Part shown: piece by piece, positions 16,253 through 25,388 of the stretch
How positions within the stretch are numbered: position 1 is the first letter of the stretch
How the letters are laid out: each line of letters begins with the position of its first letter
Assembly (NCBI GenBank): GCA_030949385.1
Contig: JAUZSP010000006.1
Span: 190,121 to 254,120, forward strand
Direction of reading: 5' to 3'
From: Gammaproteobacteria bacterium
GTDB taxonomy: Bacteria; Pseudomonadota; Gammaproteobacteria; JAUZRS01
DNA: 64,000 nt
The notes under the pieces: model-generated
Told to the model about the DNA's origin: nothing
Databases searched by the model: none
The model's input: only the letters and a program-made list of their open reading frames with translations
Made by a program: the position numbers and the translations under genes

Positions 16253-16350
16253 ATTTTTGCTCTTTTACAATTGAGACTTTTTACTAGCAAATTTGGTAAC
16301 TTTTGTCAAGGGCAGATAACTCTATGATAATAAAGTTATACTTGCTAAGT
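16253..16350 (+). promoter_or_regulatory. CRISPR leader with predicted array promoter
   Basis: A 98-bp AT-rich segment between the cas6e stop and the first repeat. TTGTCA (16303-16308) and GATAAT (16326-16331) are spaced 17 nt apart, predicting a start just before the first repeat. The leader is placed on this side because degenerate repeats lie at the other end of the array. Confidence 0.7.
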
Positions 16351-19300
16351 GTGTTCCCCACAGTCGTGGGGATTAACCGTACAGGCTAATCCTCACGCTG
16401 AGACTATAGAACTGTGTTCCCCACAGTCGTGGGGATTGCCCAGCGTAGCCCGGTATCCGACGGTGCAGTGTTCCCCACAGTCGTGGGGATTAACCGCTCG
16501 CCTCACCAGTACTGCTTGGTCTTTGGTGTTCCCCACAGTCGTGGGGATTAACCGACAATCCCAATCCGAACCTATACGAAACTGTCTGAGTGTTCCCCAC
16601 AGTCGTGGGGATTAACCGGTAGTTCGGGCGTGGGTGTGAAGGTTTCGATGGTGTTCCCCACAGTCGTGGGGATTAACCGGCCAGCAGGCATACCATGCTC
16701 ATACTCCTGCGGTGTTCCCCACAGTCGTGGGGATTAACCCTTTCTCAGCCACCACGACCCACTCCTCATCCTGTGTTCCCCACAGTCGTGGGGATTAACC
16801 GGATGCAGTGACTCGTGTGATTTAATTACCTCAGTGTTCCCCACAGTCGTGGGGATTAACCGTGCTGATAGGGTTCTGATTTTATCCGGGTTACGTGTTC
16901 CCCACAGTCGTGGGGATTAACCGCCATTTATGCAGTTGGTGGGGTATTGGTGGTGGTGTTCCCCACAGTCGTGGGGATTAACCGACGCTTGTAATTGCAG
17001 TAACCCTCTGAAATCTGTGTTCCCCACAGTCGTGGGGATTAACCGGTAGTTCAGGAGTGGGGGTAAAGGTTGCGATGGTGTTCCCCACAGTCGTGGGGAT
17101 TAACCGGAGCTGCCCATTGATCGTGATTGTCATTGTGTAGTGTTCCCCACAGTCGTGGGGATTAACCGCGATGATGATCAGTGACCGATTCGTCACTCCT
17201 GTGTTCCCCACAGTCGTGGGGATTAACCGCCGACTCTGAATAAAATGCGCTTGGTGAGTTTGTGTTCCCCACAGTCGTGGGGATTAACCGCCTGGAGAGG
17301 CGCGCATCTGCCGGGATCATGCGTGTTCCCCACAGTCGTGGGGATTAACCGTTTAATAAGCTTTTGCTCTCTATTTCAGCCAAGTGTTCCCCACAGTCGT
17401 GGGGATTAACCGATCAGAAATAACAGGGAATACCATCGCCTTTCGTGTTCCCCACAGTCGTGGGGATTAACCGAAATGACTGAAAATAAATTTGATTAGT
17501 AATTTGTGTTCCCCACAGTCGTGGGGATTAACCGCTGTTGTTTTGGTCCCTGAGTCGGATGATGAGGTGTTCCCCACAGTCGTGGGGATTAACCGCCACT
17601 GCCAATCAATTGGCGCTTGCTAGAAAAGTGTTCCCCACAGTCGTGGGGATTAACCGGCCCTCTGAAATTATTAGCGCGATAATCGACCGTGTTCCCCACA
17701 GTCGTGGGGATTAACCGGGATGGATGATTCTCAAATCACTGGGGCTGCGGTGTTCCCCACAGTCGTGGGGATTAACCGGCGCTATCAAGAGCGCCTAAAC
17801 TATGCAGAATGTGTTCCCCACAGTCGTGGGGATTAACCGTATGCAGTTTTGTTGAATTTGGCGTTAGGCGGGTGTTCCCCACAGTCGTGGGGATTAACCG
17901 GATGGTTTAACAGGCCGAAGTTTCTGGGTGTTGTGTTCCCCACAGTCGTGGGGATTAACCGTGCTCTATCTACTGCCTTTTCTGCCATAAATGGTGTTCC
18001 CCACAGTCGTGGGGATTAACCGTGTATTTGGTGGGCACCAACAAGGCGAAAGATGTGTTCCCCACAGTCGTGGGGATTAACCGTGCTCTATCTACTGCCT
18101 TTTCTGCCATAAATGGTGTTCCCCACAGTCGTGGGGATTAACCGTGTATTTGGTGGGCACCAACAAGGCGAAAGATGTGTTCCCCACAGTCGTGGGGATT
18201 AACCGGTAAAGGTCATCGGCTAGTTCTGACTTTAGTAGTGTTCCCCACAGTCGTGGGGATTAACCGGCCAATTGCTAAAATCCATTTTTCGCCATCCTGT
18301 GTTCCCCACAGTCGTGGGGATTAACCGATGAGAAATTCAGCAGGCCAACGCCTGCCGTAGTGTTCCCCACAGTCGTGGGGATTAACCGCTGTCCAACCGT
18401 TATTTAAATTAGACACGCGAGGTGTTCCCCACAGTCGTGGGGATTAACCGAACTGCCTTGACGTTCGATGTAATCGCGCTGCGTGTTCCCCACAGTCGTG
18501 GGGATTAACCGTAACATGACCATGAACGGCGTTAATTAACTGCGTGTTCCCCACAGTCGTGGGGATTAACCGGCACGTCGATGCCATAATTGTTTTATCG
18601 CTGTGTGTTCCCCACAGTCGTGGGGATTAACCGTAGCAGAACAGGGAAAAATCACATCCACAGTCGTGTTCCCCACAGTCGTGGGGATTAACCGTTCTTG
18701 CAGCGTATTAAGGGCAGAGGGTGCTGGTGTTCCCCACAGTCGTGGGGATTAACCGTTTCTATCTCAAACATGTATCTGATCCTGTTTGTGTTCCCCACAG
18801 TCGTGGGGATTAACCGATCATCCAATGGAGAGCCACGGCTAATAGCGGGTGTTCCCCACAGTCGTGGGGATTAACCGCAGAACAGGTTTGACCGCCTCTA
18901 AAATATCCTCGTGTTCCCCACAGTCGTGGGGATTAACCGGCACGTCGATGCCATAATTGTTTTATCGCTGTGTGTTCCCCACAGTCGTGGGGATTAACCG
19001 ACACAACAATATTTGTGGCCGGGGAACTAATAGTGTTCCCCACAGTCGTGGGGATTAACCGAACAGGCGCTAGGTAAGCTAAAAGCCTACACAGTGTTCC
19101 CCACAGTCGTGGGGATTAACCGTTTCCCGGCGGAAAAAACCGAGTAATTCATTTGTGTTCCCCACAGTCGTGGGGATTAACCGCAGGTCGCCGTCCCGCT
19201 CAATCATTTTTTATCAGTGTTCCCCACAGTCGTGGGGATTAACCGCCCGGCAGGCATACCTTTCTCAAACTCCTGAGGTGTTCCCCACAGTCGTGGGGAT

Positions 19301-19677
19301 TAACCGTCAACACGAAGAACCAGATCAGACAAGGTCAAGTGTTCCCCACAGTCGTGGGGATTAACCGCTGTCGTGGGGGTAGGTTTGGGGTTGGTGGGGA
19401 GTGTTCCCCACAGTCGTGGGGATTAACCGTTAAAGGTCTGGCTATTATGGCCGGTGTCGGTGTGTTCCCCACAGTCGTGGGGATTAACCGCACTGATTTA
19501 GACACAGCAGTAAAAGTGGAAAGTGTTCCCCACAGTTGTGGGGATTAACCGCTGCCTGCGACGATGTTGGGCATTCCGAATAAGTGTTCCCCACGACCGT
19601 GGGGATTAACCGACCCTCTATCTATAAAATGGCCGCTAATCGCACCAAGTGTTCCCCACGACCGTGGGGATTATCGT
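16351..19677 (+). CRISPR. Type I-E CRISPR array, 55 repeats and 54 spacers
   Basis: The 29-bp repeat begins GTGTTCCCCACAGTCGTGGG and ends GGATTAACCG; the hairpin is CCCCAC-AGTC-GTGGGG. Spacers are mostly 32 bp (61-bp period). I counted 55 repeat starts from 16351 to 19649. Irregular units occur near the leader: repeat starts 16351, 16414, 16468, 16526, 16590, and the second repeat loses its AACCG end. Trailer-end repeats degenerate: 19523 has GTTG, 19584 and 19649 have loop GACC, and the last is truncated (GGGGATTATCG). Spacers 17962-17993/18084-18115, 18023-18054/18145-18176 and 18573-18604/18940-18971 are identical pairs. The array is transcribed on the plus strand, and cas1 and cas2 lie beyond its trailer. 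Confidence 0.99.
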
Positions 19678-19817
19678 TATCATTAAAGTTGGCCGTTTCA
19701 AAACAGCCCTGTTCCCTAGAGCTGTTCGGTGAAGCACTGGAAAAATTAATTTTTTCTGAAATTAAATTTGGCCAGTTAACACTGTCTTTTTTAGCTGTGA
19801 ATTAAGGAGAAAAATAG

Positions 19818-21000
<1,183 letters not shown>

Positions 21001-21085
21001 AATTAGAGAAGCGAGTAAAAAAATACAGCCCGGTTGTTTAAAATCTACTGAGGGGTTAGGGCTTTGGCTTCCCGCTTTGAAGAAG

Positions 21086-21162
21086 GGGGGCGAGGGGGAT
21101 GTGCTCTGCTTATTTTTATCGGCGCACTGCCCTTTGGTTAGTGCCGCCCTACGAAGGGTGCT
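21086..21162 (+). repeat. Dispersed element, copy 1 (family B)
   Basis: It begins GGGGGCGAGGGGGATGTGCT and contains CGGCGCACTGCCCTTTGGTT, then AGTGCCGCCCTACG. The same sequence recurs with few changes at 21660-21740 and in reverse at 4263-4308. The gap 21001-21301 holds nothing else I can identify. Confidence 0.8.
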
Positions 21163-21301
21163 GTATGGGTTCTTTTTTGTTGGGTGTCAGATAACGATGG
21201 GTGGTCGGCCATTCCACCATATCCAGCGCTGTTGCCCTAGGCAGGTCCGCCGTAATTTCCTGTCGTCATCGTTAGCTGGCAAATTGAATATAGCATAGCC
21301 T

Positions 21302-21546
21302 TTAAACCAGCTGAACTAACTCGCTGTATTGCGCTAATATTTTATCTTGGGTGAGTAAAATCAGGGGTTCCCTTTTAAGCTGCCAAAACAGAAGGTATTA
21401 CTATGGCCACTTTTTTCATTGAGAGGAACGAGCTTAGCAAGGGGTTTGCCCGGTTTGGCAATGATAAAACTGCTGCCTTTGCTGGCCTCTTAGACCCGTT
21501 GTGAAAGGTGGATTTTTGTCTCATAAAGGTTGAGTTGCTGCATCAT
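21302..21546 (-). pseudogene. Decayed toxin-antitoxin remnant: Phd-type antitoxin with nonsense codon joined to a PIN toxin tail
   Basis: On the minus strand from 21546 the reading is MMQQLNLYETKIHLSQRV, stop (TAA), EASKGSSFIIAKPGKPLAKL, VPL. This is the N-terminal half of a Phd/YefM antitoxin in which a GAA-like codon appears to have become TAA. Antitoxin similarity then ends. In another frame, 21380-21302 reads LKREPLILLTQDKILAQYSE and LVQLV before a stop, the C-terminal signature of a VapC-type PIN toxin. The middle of both genes is missing, so an internal deletion has fused the ends. The piece is not functional as written. Confidence 0.65.
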
Positions 21547-21599
21547 TTTTTCTCCGAGTTGTGTTTAGAATAACAGATGTTACGCACTGAACAAGAACG

Positions 21600-21627
21600 G
21601 TAGGGGCGGAACATTTCCCGCCCTTTC
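21600..21627. repeat. GTAGGGGC palindromic element (family A), short copy
   Basis: GTAGGGGCGGAACATTTCCC continuing GCCC, almost identical to the left part of the element at 6410. GGGGCGG and CCGCCC can pair around ACATTT. Confidence 0.6.
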
Positions 21628-21659
21628 GCTGGTTTCCACGCAGGAGCATGGGGAACTAA

Positions 21660-21740
21660 GGGGGCGAGGGGGATGTGCTCTTGCTTGTTTTTACCGGCGC
21701 ACTGCCCTTTGGTTAGTGCCGCCCTACGGAAGGGTGCGGT
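21660..21740 (+). repeat. Dispersed element, copy 2 (family B), with a trailing partial copy
   Basis: GGGGGCGAGGGGGATGTGCT to CCCTACGGAAGGGTGCGGT, near-identical to 21086-21162. A partial tail copy, GGTTGGTGCCGCCCTACGG, follows at 21756-21774. Together with the family A copy at 21600 they fill the gap before the next gene. Confidence 0.8.
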
Positions 21741-21839
21741 GTGAGTCAGTCGATTGGTTGGTGCCGCCCTACGGTGCTTGAAAATTGACCCTCAAAATCC
21801 TGTGATACAATCGCCCTTCTTTTATTGCGAGTATTCACG

Positions 21840-22268
21840 ATGTCCGATGCGTACCTCACCGCCTTTAAAGGCGCGTTCACCAGCCTGTTGCGCTGGTCTG
21901 ATCTGGATGATTTTTGGCTGCGTTTAAAAGCGCAATCGGGTGAGGATTGGTACCTCTACGCCGTCGGTGAAGCGCCGCCGATGGATGTTGCCAGCCGTGA
22001 TGGCTTTCACCGTTTTTTAGCTGAAATGGATTTACTCTTGAGACGGGAACACGAAGAGGATTACTGTGGCATTGTTTACGCCGATGATCTGCACAGCCCG
22101 ACGTTTATCAAAATTTATGACCCGAACAACTTGGGTGTGAGCTGCGGTTTTAGTGACAACCCACCGCTGCCGGGTTGGGTGTTGTCGAAGTTGCCGCCCA
22201 TTGACCTACAGGTGGCGCTGCCACCGCCTAACAATCGCCGTCGCTGGTGGAACAAACTCTGGAGTTGA
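21840..22268 (+). CDS. Uncharacterised cytoplasmic protein
   Basis: A 142-residue protein, MSDAYLTAFKGAFTSLLRWS onward, without a signal peptide or membrane segment. The sequence is acidic and aromatic (DDFWLRL, EDWYLYAVG) and ends in a basic Trp-rich tail (NNRRRWWNKLWS). No family recognised. The start at 21840 is chosen over an upstream ATG at 21825 because it opens the folded sequence. The next gene begins two bases after its stop, so the two are co-transcribed. Confidence 0.7.
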   Translation: MSDAYLTAFKGAFTSLLRWSDLDDFWLRLKAQSGEDWYLYAVGEAPPMDVASRDGFHRFLAEMDLLLRREHEEDYCGIVYADDLHSPTFIKIYDPNNLGVSCGFSDNPPLPGWVLSKLPPIDLQVALPPPNNRRRWWNKLWS

Positions 22269-22270
22269 GT

Positions 22271-22795
22271 ATGAGAGCTGTTTATGGCCTGTTGCTGCTG
22301 GTCTGTTCACTGGCGCAAGCGGAGATTAATTACGACCTGACCCCGATCTCGTTGCAGGCTCAGATTGAAAAACAGGGCGCAAAACCGCTGCTGGAAGCGC
22401 TGTTTGCCGATCACACGGCGATGAATATTGTCCTGTTGTCGATGGATTCCGGTACACCGGAGTGGTTGGCGCTGGCCAAGGTGTTTGCTGAGGTGGCAGA
22501 GGGACAGAATCGCGCCATGATCGGCATGGCGGTGGGTGAGGCGTTGCAGTGGCAACCGGCAGCGGTGTTGGCGTGGCAACAAGATCTGTTTCCATTGCCC
22601 AAATTGTGCGGTCTGCAAGGGCTGTACGAGTGGCGCACGATGTCGCGCCAGTTGGCGCTGGTGGCGTTGCAGCGGCGTGAGGCGGCGGTGACATTGGTGG
22701 ATGATGAGGCGTTGCGGGCAAAACGCTCGCTCTGTTTAATGAGTTTGGCGCAGGCCAAGGATCAGGCATTAAAATTGTTAAATAATCGTCCGTGA
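22271..22795 (+). CDS. Uncharacterised secreted protein
   Basis: A 174-residue protein with a cleavable signal peptide, MRAVYGLLLLVCSLAQA followed by EINYD, so probably periplasmic. The mature part is helical, with a CGLQGLYEW segment and a second Cys near the end (RSLCLMSL) that could form a disulfide. No family recognised. GGAG lies at the end of the preceding gene, just upstream of ATG 22271. Confidence 0.7.
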   Translation: MRAVYGLLLLVCSLAQAEINYDLTPISLQAQIEKQGAKPLLEALFADHTAMNIVLLSMDSGTPEWLALAKVFAEVAEGQNRAMIGMAVGEALQWQPAAVLAWQQDLFPLPKLCGLQGLYEWRTMSRQLALVALQRREAAVTLVDDEALRAKRSLCLMSLAQAKDQALKLLNNRP

Positions 22796-22808
22796 GGTGC
22801 GATGTATT

Positions 22809-22834
22809 GTAGGGGCAGATTCTATATCTGCCCT
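22809..22834. repeat. GTAGGGGC palindromic element (family A), short copy
   Basis: GTAGGGGCAGATTCTATATC continuing TGCCC. The arms GGGCAGAT and ATCTGCCC pair around TCTAT, giving a small hairpin between two genes. Confidence 0.6.
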
Positions 22835-22861
22835 GATTAAATATCTTAAAGGAGTTGAACG

Positions 22862-23191
22862 ATGAAAAACGTATGGATGGTGTTGTTGTTATTACCCGCT
22901 TTGCTCATGGCGGCAGAGGAAGAAGAGCTGCTGTTGGACGAGGATATGTTATTGGAAGAGGAGGTGCTGCCCGAGCGGGTCTGTCAGCCGGAGGTGCTGC
23001 GGGTGACGGGCAAAATGGCGCGCTCCAAAGAGGCGGGGCAGTTTCATGCGGTGCGCGCTTGGAGCCACAAGGCGAAAAGTAAATACGGCAAAAAATATTC
23101 GTGGTTTAAAGCCGAACGGGAGCCGGATACGGGCTGTGAACAGAACGAGGGGCATTGGCGCTGCACCGTGGCGGCTCGCGCTTGCGAGTGA
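22862..23191 (+). CDS. Small secreted acidic-basic protein
   Basis: A 109-residue protein with signal peptide MKNVWMVLLLLPALLMAA, followed by an acidic patch (EEEELLLDEDMLLEEE). A basic Trp-containing domain with three cysteines follows (RVCQPEV, GCEQNEGHW-RC, ARACE). Export to the periplasm is likely. No named family is recognised. GGAG lies eight bases upstream of the ATG. It is convergent with the OmpA-family gene that ends seven bases downstream. Confidence 0.7.
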   Translation: MKNVWMVLLLLPALLMAAEEEELLLDEDMLLEEEVLPERVCQPEVLRVTGKMARSKEAGQFHAVRAWSHKAKSKYGKKYSWFKAEREPDTGCEQNEGHWRCTVAARACE

Positions 23192-23197
23192 GCGGCT

Positions 23198-24208
23198 CTA
23201 GTTGAGGCGTTTTAATTCGACTCGGCGGTTTTTGGCGCGCCCCGTTTCGCTGTGGTTGTCTGCCAATGGGCGACTTTTGCCGTAACCTTGGGCTATGAGT
23301 GGGCTGCTGACGCCTTGTTGGCGCAGGTATCTGAGCACACTCTCTGCCCGTCGTTGGGATAACTCTATGTTGTACTCTTGGTTGCCCTTGGCATCGGTGT
23401 GACCAGCGATCTCTAAACTGAGGTCGGGGTGTTTGAGCAGGGTGACGGAGAGACGATTGAGGATGAGTAGGGAGTCTCGGGTCAGCTCGGCTGAGTCGTG
23501 GTGAAAGTTGACCCCTTTGAGGTGGATGGCGATTTTGATGGGGCAACCAATCTCATCAACGGGGGTGTTGGGCGGTGTGGCGCGACAGAGATCACGGCTG
23601 TTGGAAACGCCGTCGTTGTCATTGTCTCGTTCGCGGTAACGAATGACGAAGGTGAGGTCGTTGACCTTTTCGGCAAAGAAGGTGAGGGTGCTTTTGCGTT
23701 TGACCCAGTTGCCGGGGCGATTGCTGCGGTAGTCGATCAGTTCCAGATTGGCGGGCAGCAGCCAAGCGTAGTTAAAGCGGTCGTAATTGCCCGGTTCGTG
23801 CCACATGCCGTAGTGGCCATCGGGGCGGGTGTAGCCGTCCCAACTGCGGTAGGTCATTACGCCTTGGGTATCTTGAGTTAATTCGCTGCGGCTGAATTTG
23901 CCCGGATGAATGATGGTGTAACTGCCTTGGTTGAAGGTCAGGATGTTGTTTTTTGGGTCGCTGCTGCTGTCCCACTCAAATTCGTTAGGGTCAACGTAGC
24001 TGAGGTCGTTGGGTTGTAATGTTTTGTCTACATGAAAACGGTGGCGCTTAAAGTCGGAGCGAATTACCCGTTGGCGCAGGAAGTTATGGCCGTCCGGCTC
24101 CAGAAAGATCAGGGTTTCGCTGACCACTTGAGCCTGTGCATTGCCGTTGAGCAGTAACGTTGCGATGAGGGTCAAGAGGGTGAGGATTGGGTGGCCTAAT
24201 TTTGGCAT
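23198..24208 (-). CDS. OmpA-family outer membrane protein with thrombospondin type 3 segment
   Basis: A 336-residue exported protein (signal peptide ending NGNAQA). The N-terminal 190 residues form a domain I do not recognise. A short calcium-binding type 3 repeat, DNDNDGVSNSRDLC, follows near 195-210. The C-terminal 110 residues are an OmpA-like peptidoglycan-binding domain (LEIAGHTDAKGNQEYN, LSQRRAESVLRYL, GYGKSRPLADN, NRRVEL). It probably links the outer membrane or a periplasmic complex to peptidoglycan. It is transcribed alone, divergent from the gene at 24450. Confidence 0.85.
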   Translation of the reverse strand: MPKLGHPILTLLTLIATLLLNGNAQAQVVSETLIFLEPDGHNFLRQRVIRSDFKRHRFHVDKTLQPNDLSYVDPNEFEWDSSSDPKNNILTFNQGSYTIIHPGKFSRSELTQDTQGVMTYRSWDGYTRPDGHYGMWHEPGNYDRFNYAWLLPANLELIDYRSNRPGNWVKRKSTLTFFAEKVNDLTFVIRYRERDNDNDGVSNSRDLCRATPPNTPVDEIGCPIKIAIHLKGVNFHHDSAELTRDSLLILNRLSVTLLKHPDLSLEIAGHTDAKGNQEYNIELSQRRAESVLRYLRQQGVSSPLIAQGYGKSRPLADNHSETGRAKNRRVELKRLN

Positions 24209-24449
24209 TGTTTGTTCTCCGCAGCGTTTTGGTCTGGTGCGCCAGTATCCTGTTTTGTTGAGGGTTATTCAACTTTTGGGCTGATTTGTGGCGCGATGTC
24301 AGAAAAATGTCGATTCGATCAAACAATGCGGCATTTGGCCTTCGAATCTGTGAACTGCTTCCCTTTCCTGTGCGGAGCGTTTGCTAAATTACACCTCAAC
24401 GGCGGGGACGACTCGCAACGAAGCTTATTTAAGACAGAGGTAGAGACTG

Positions 24450-24806
24450 ATGAAAAACAACAAAAATAAAAAAGCAGCCCTCGATTTTAACGAAACAGTG
24501 CCACTGGTCTTTTTCTGGTTGGCGGGCATGGTTGGCATGGCCTTCATCGCTTTTAACGCGATGGGCGTTGATATGAGCGGCTGGAACTTGATGAGCTTGG
24601 ACTTTTTGGTGACCGGCATGGTGTGGAAACTGGCGGTTAACAAAGCGTCGCGGGTCGATAAAGTCTTGAAAGAGTGCTACAACGAAGTGGCGCGTCGCAG
24701 CAAAGCAAAATTGGGTTACGGTTCGTATGACCTGTTGAGCAAACAGCAGAGTCGTTTTTCCTCTATGGTGCAACGCAGCTTTCCTTCTTGCCCCGTGGCG
24801 TACTGA
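24450..24806 (+). CDS. Small membrane protein of unknown function
   Basis: A 118-residue protein with a basic N-terminus (MKNNKNKKAALDF) and probably two membrane segments: one around residues 17-37 (VPLVFFWLAGMVGMAFIAFN) and a second weaker one near 48-60. A basic cytoplasmic tail follows. No family recognised. A strong terminator follows the stop, making it a single-gene unit; the 241 bp before it hold only its own upstream region. Confidence 0.65.
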   Translation: MKNNKNKKAALDFNETVPLVFFWLAGMVGMAFIAFNAMGVDMSGWNLMSLDFLVTGMVWKLAVNKASRVDKVLKECYNEVARRSKAKLGYGSYDLLSKQQSRFSSMVQRSFPSCPVAY

Positions 24807-24837
24807 GCGGCATAATCTGAGTCGATTTTCGTTTTAA

Positions 24838-24873
24838 CGGCCTGCCAAGGTTTCTTGGCAGGCCGTTTTTGTG
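24838..24873 (+). terminator. Rho-independent terminator
   Basis: ACGGCCTGCCAAG, loop GTTT, CTTGGCAGGCCGT, then TTTT: a perfect 13-bp stem directly after the preceding gene. Confidence 0.9.
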
Positions 24874-24906
24874 TGGTGTGGGTTTTGTCCAGGGGTAGGA
24901 TTTTTT

Positions 24907-25311
24907 ATGCTTCGTTTCGTGATGTTTTTCGCTGTTTCGCTGGTTTTATCCCCAAGTTTGCTCATCGCTGCGGAACCGGCTGACGCAAAGGTGATGCGGG
25001 CGATTTTTACCCCAGGTGTGAAAGATTTTGAGCCGATGGGCAGCAGTGACTATTTTTATACCACCTGTGCGCAGCTCTACTTTTTCACTGAGTTGTATGG
25101 TTTCAAAGGTCAGGTGTTAAAACACCGCTGGTTTTACAACGATAAGATGGTCTCTGAGGTGAAAGTAACCGTGCGTTCACATTTGTGGCGCGCCTCTACT
25201 AAGAAGAGTTTGCCAAAAAGTTGGGTCGGTGATTGGCGGGCTGAGGTGCTGAACGCTGCGGGGGTGGTGTTGGCGAGCAAACATTTTGAGTATCGAAACC
25301 TGCCTTATTGA
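24907..25311 (+). CDS. DUF2914 domain secreted protein
   Basis: A 134-residue protein with a signal peptide (MLRFVMFFAVSLVLSPSLLI, AA). It carries the pattern of DUF2914: YFFTELYGFKGQVLKHRWFY, a VRSHLWRASTKKSLP segment, and WVGDWRAEVLNAAGVVLASK. The domain has no established function. The ATG at 24907 has GTAGGA upstream and opens the signal peptide. Confidence 0.8.
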   Translation: MLRFVMFFAVSLVLSPSLLIAAEPADAKVMRAIFTPGVKDFEPMGSSDYFYTTCAQLYFFTELYGFKGQVLKHRWFYNDKMVSEVKVTVRSHLWRASTKKSLPKSWVGDWRAEVLNAAGVVLASKHFEYRNLPY

Positions 25312-25388
25312 TGTTCTTAGAGGTAAAGAAAGTTCTATTTTGGCCGCGATATGAGCTGTAGGTTGCCCAACCTCGTGAGGGTCTCATA

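Noticed and set aside
18206-18237. Self-targeting spacer against nrdA: the first 14 bases (GTAAAGGTCATCGG) also occur near 1460
   Set aside because: The rest of the spacer does not match and the flank is ACC rather than an AAG-type PAM; a chance match or a phage homologue is enough.
16351-19580. Several open frames across the CRISPR array
   Set aside because: They repeat a fixed motif every 61 bp from the CRISPR repeat itself.
19584-19817. A coding frame across the array trailer into the cas1 upstream region
   Set aside because: It begins within repeats and has no start or family resemblance in the unique part.
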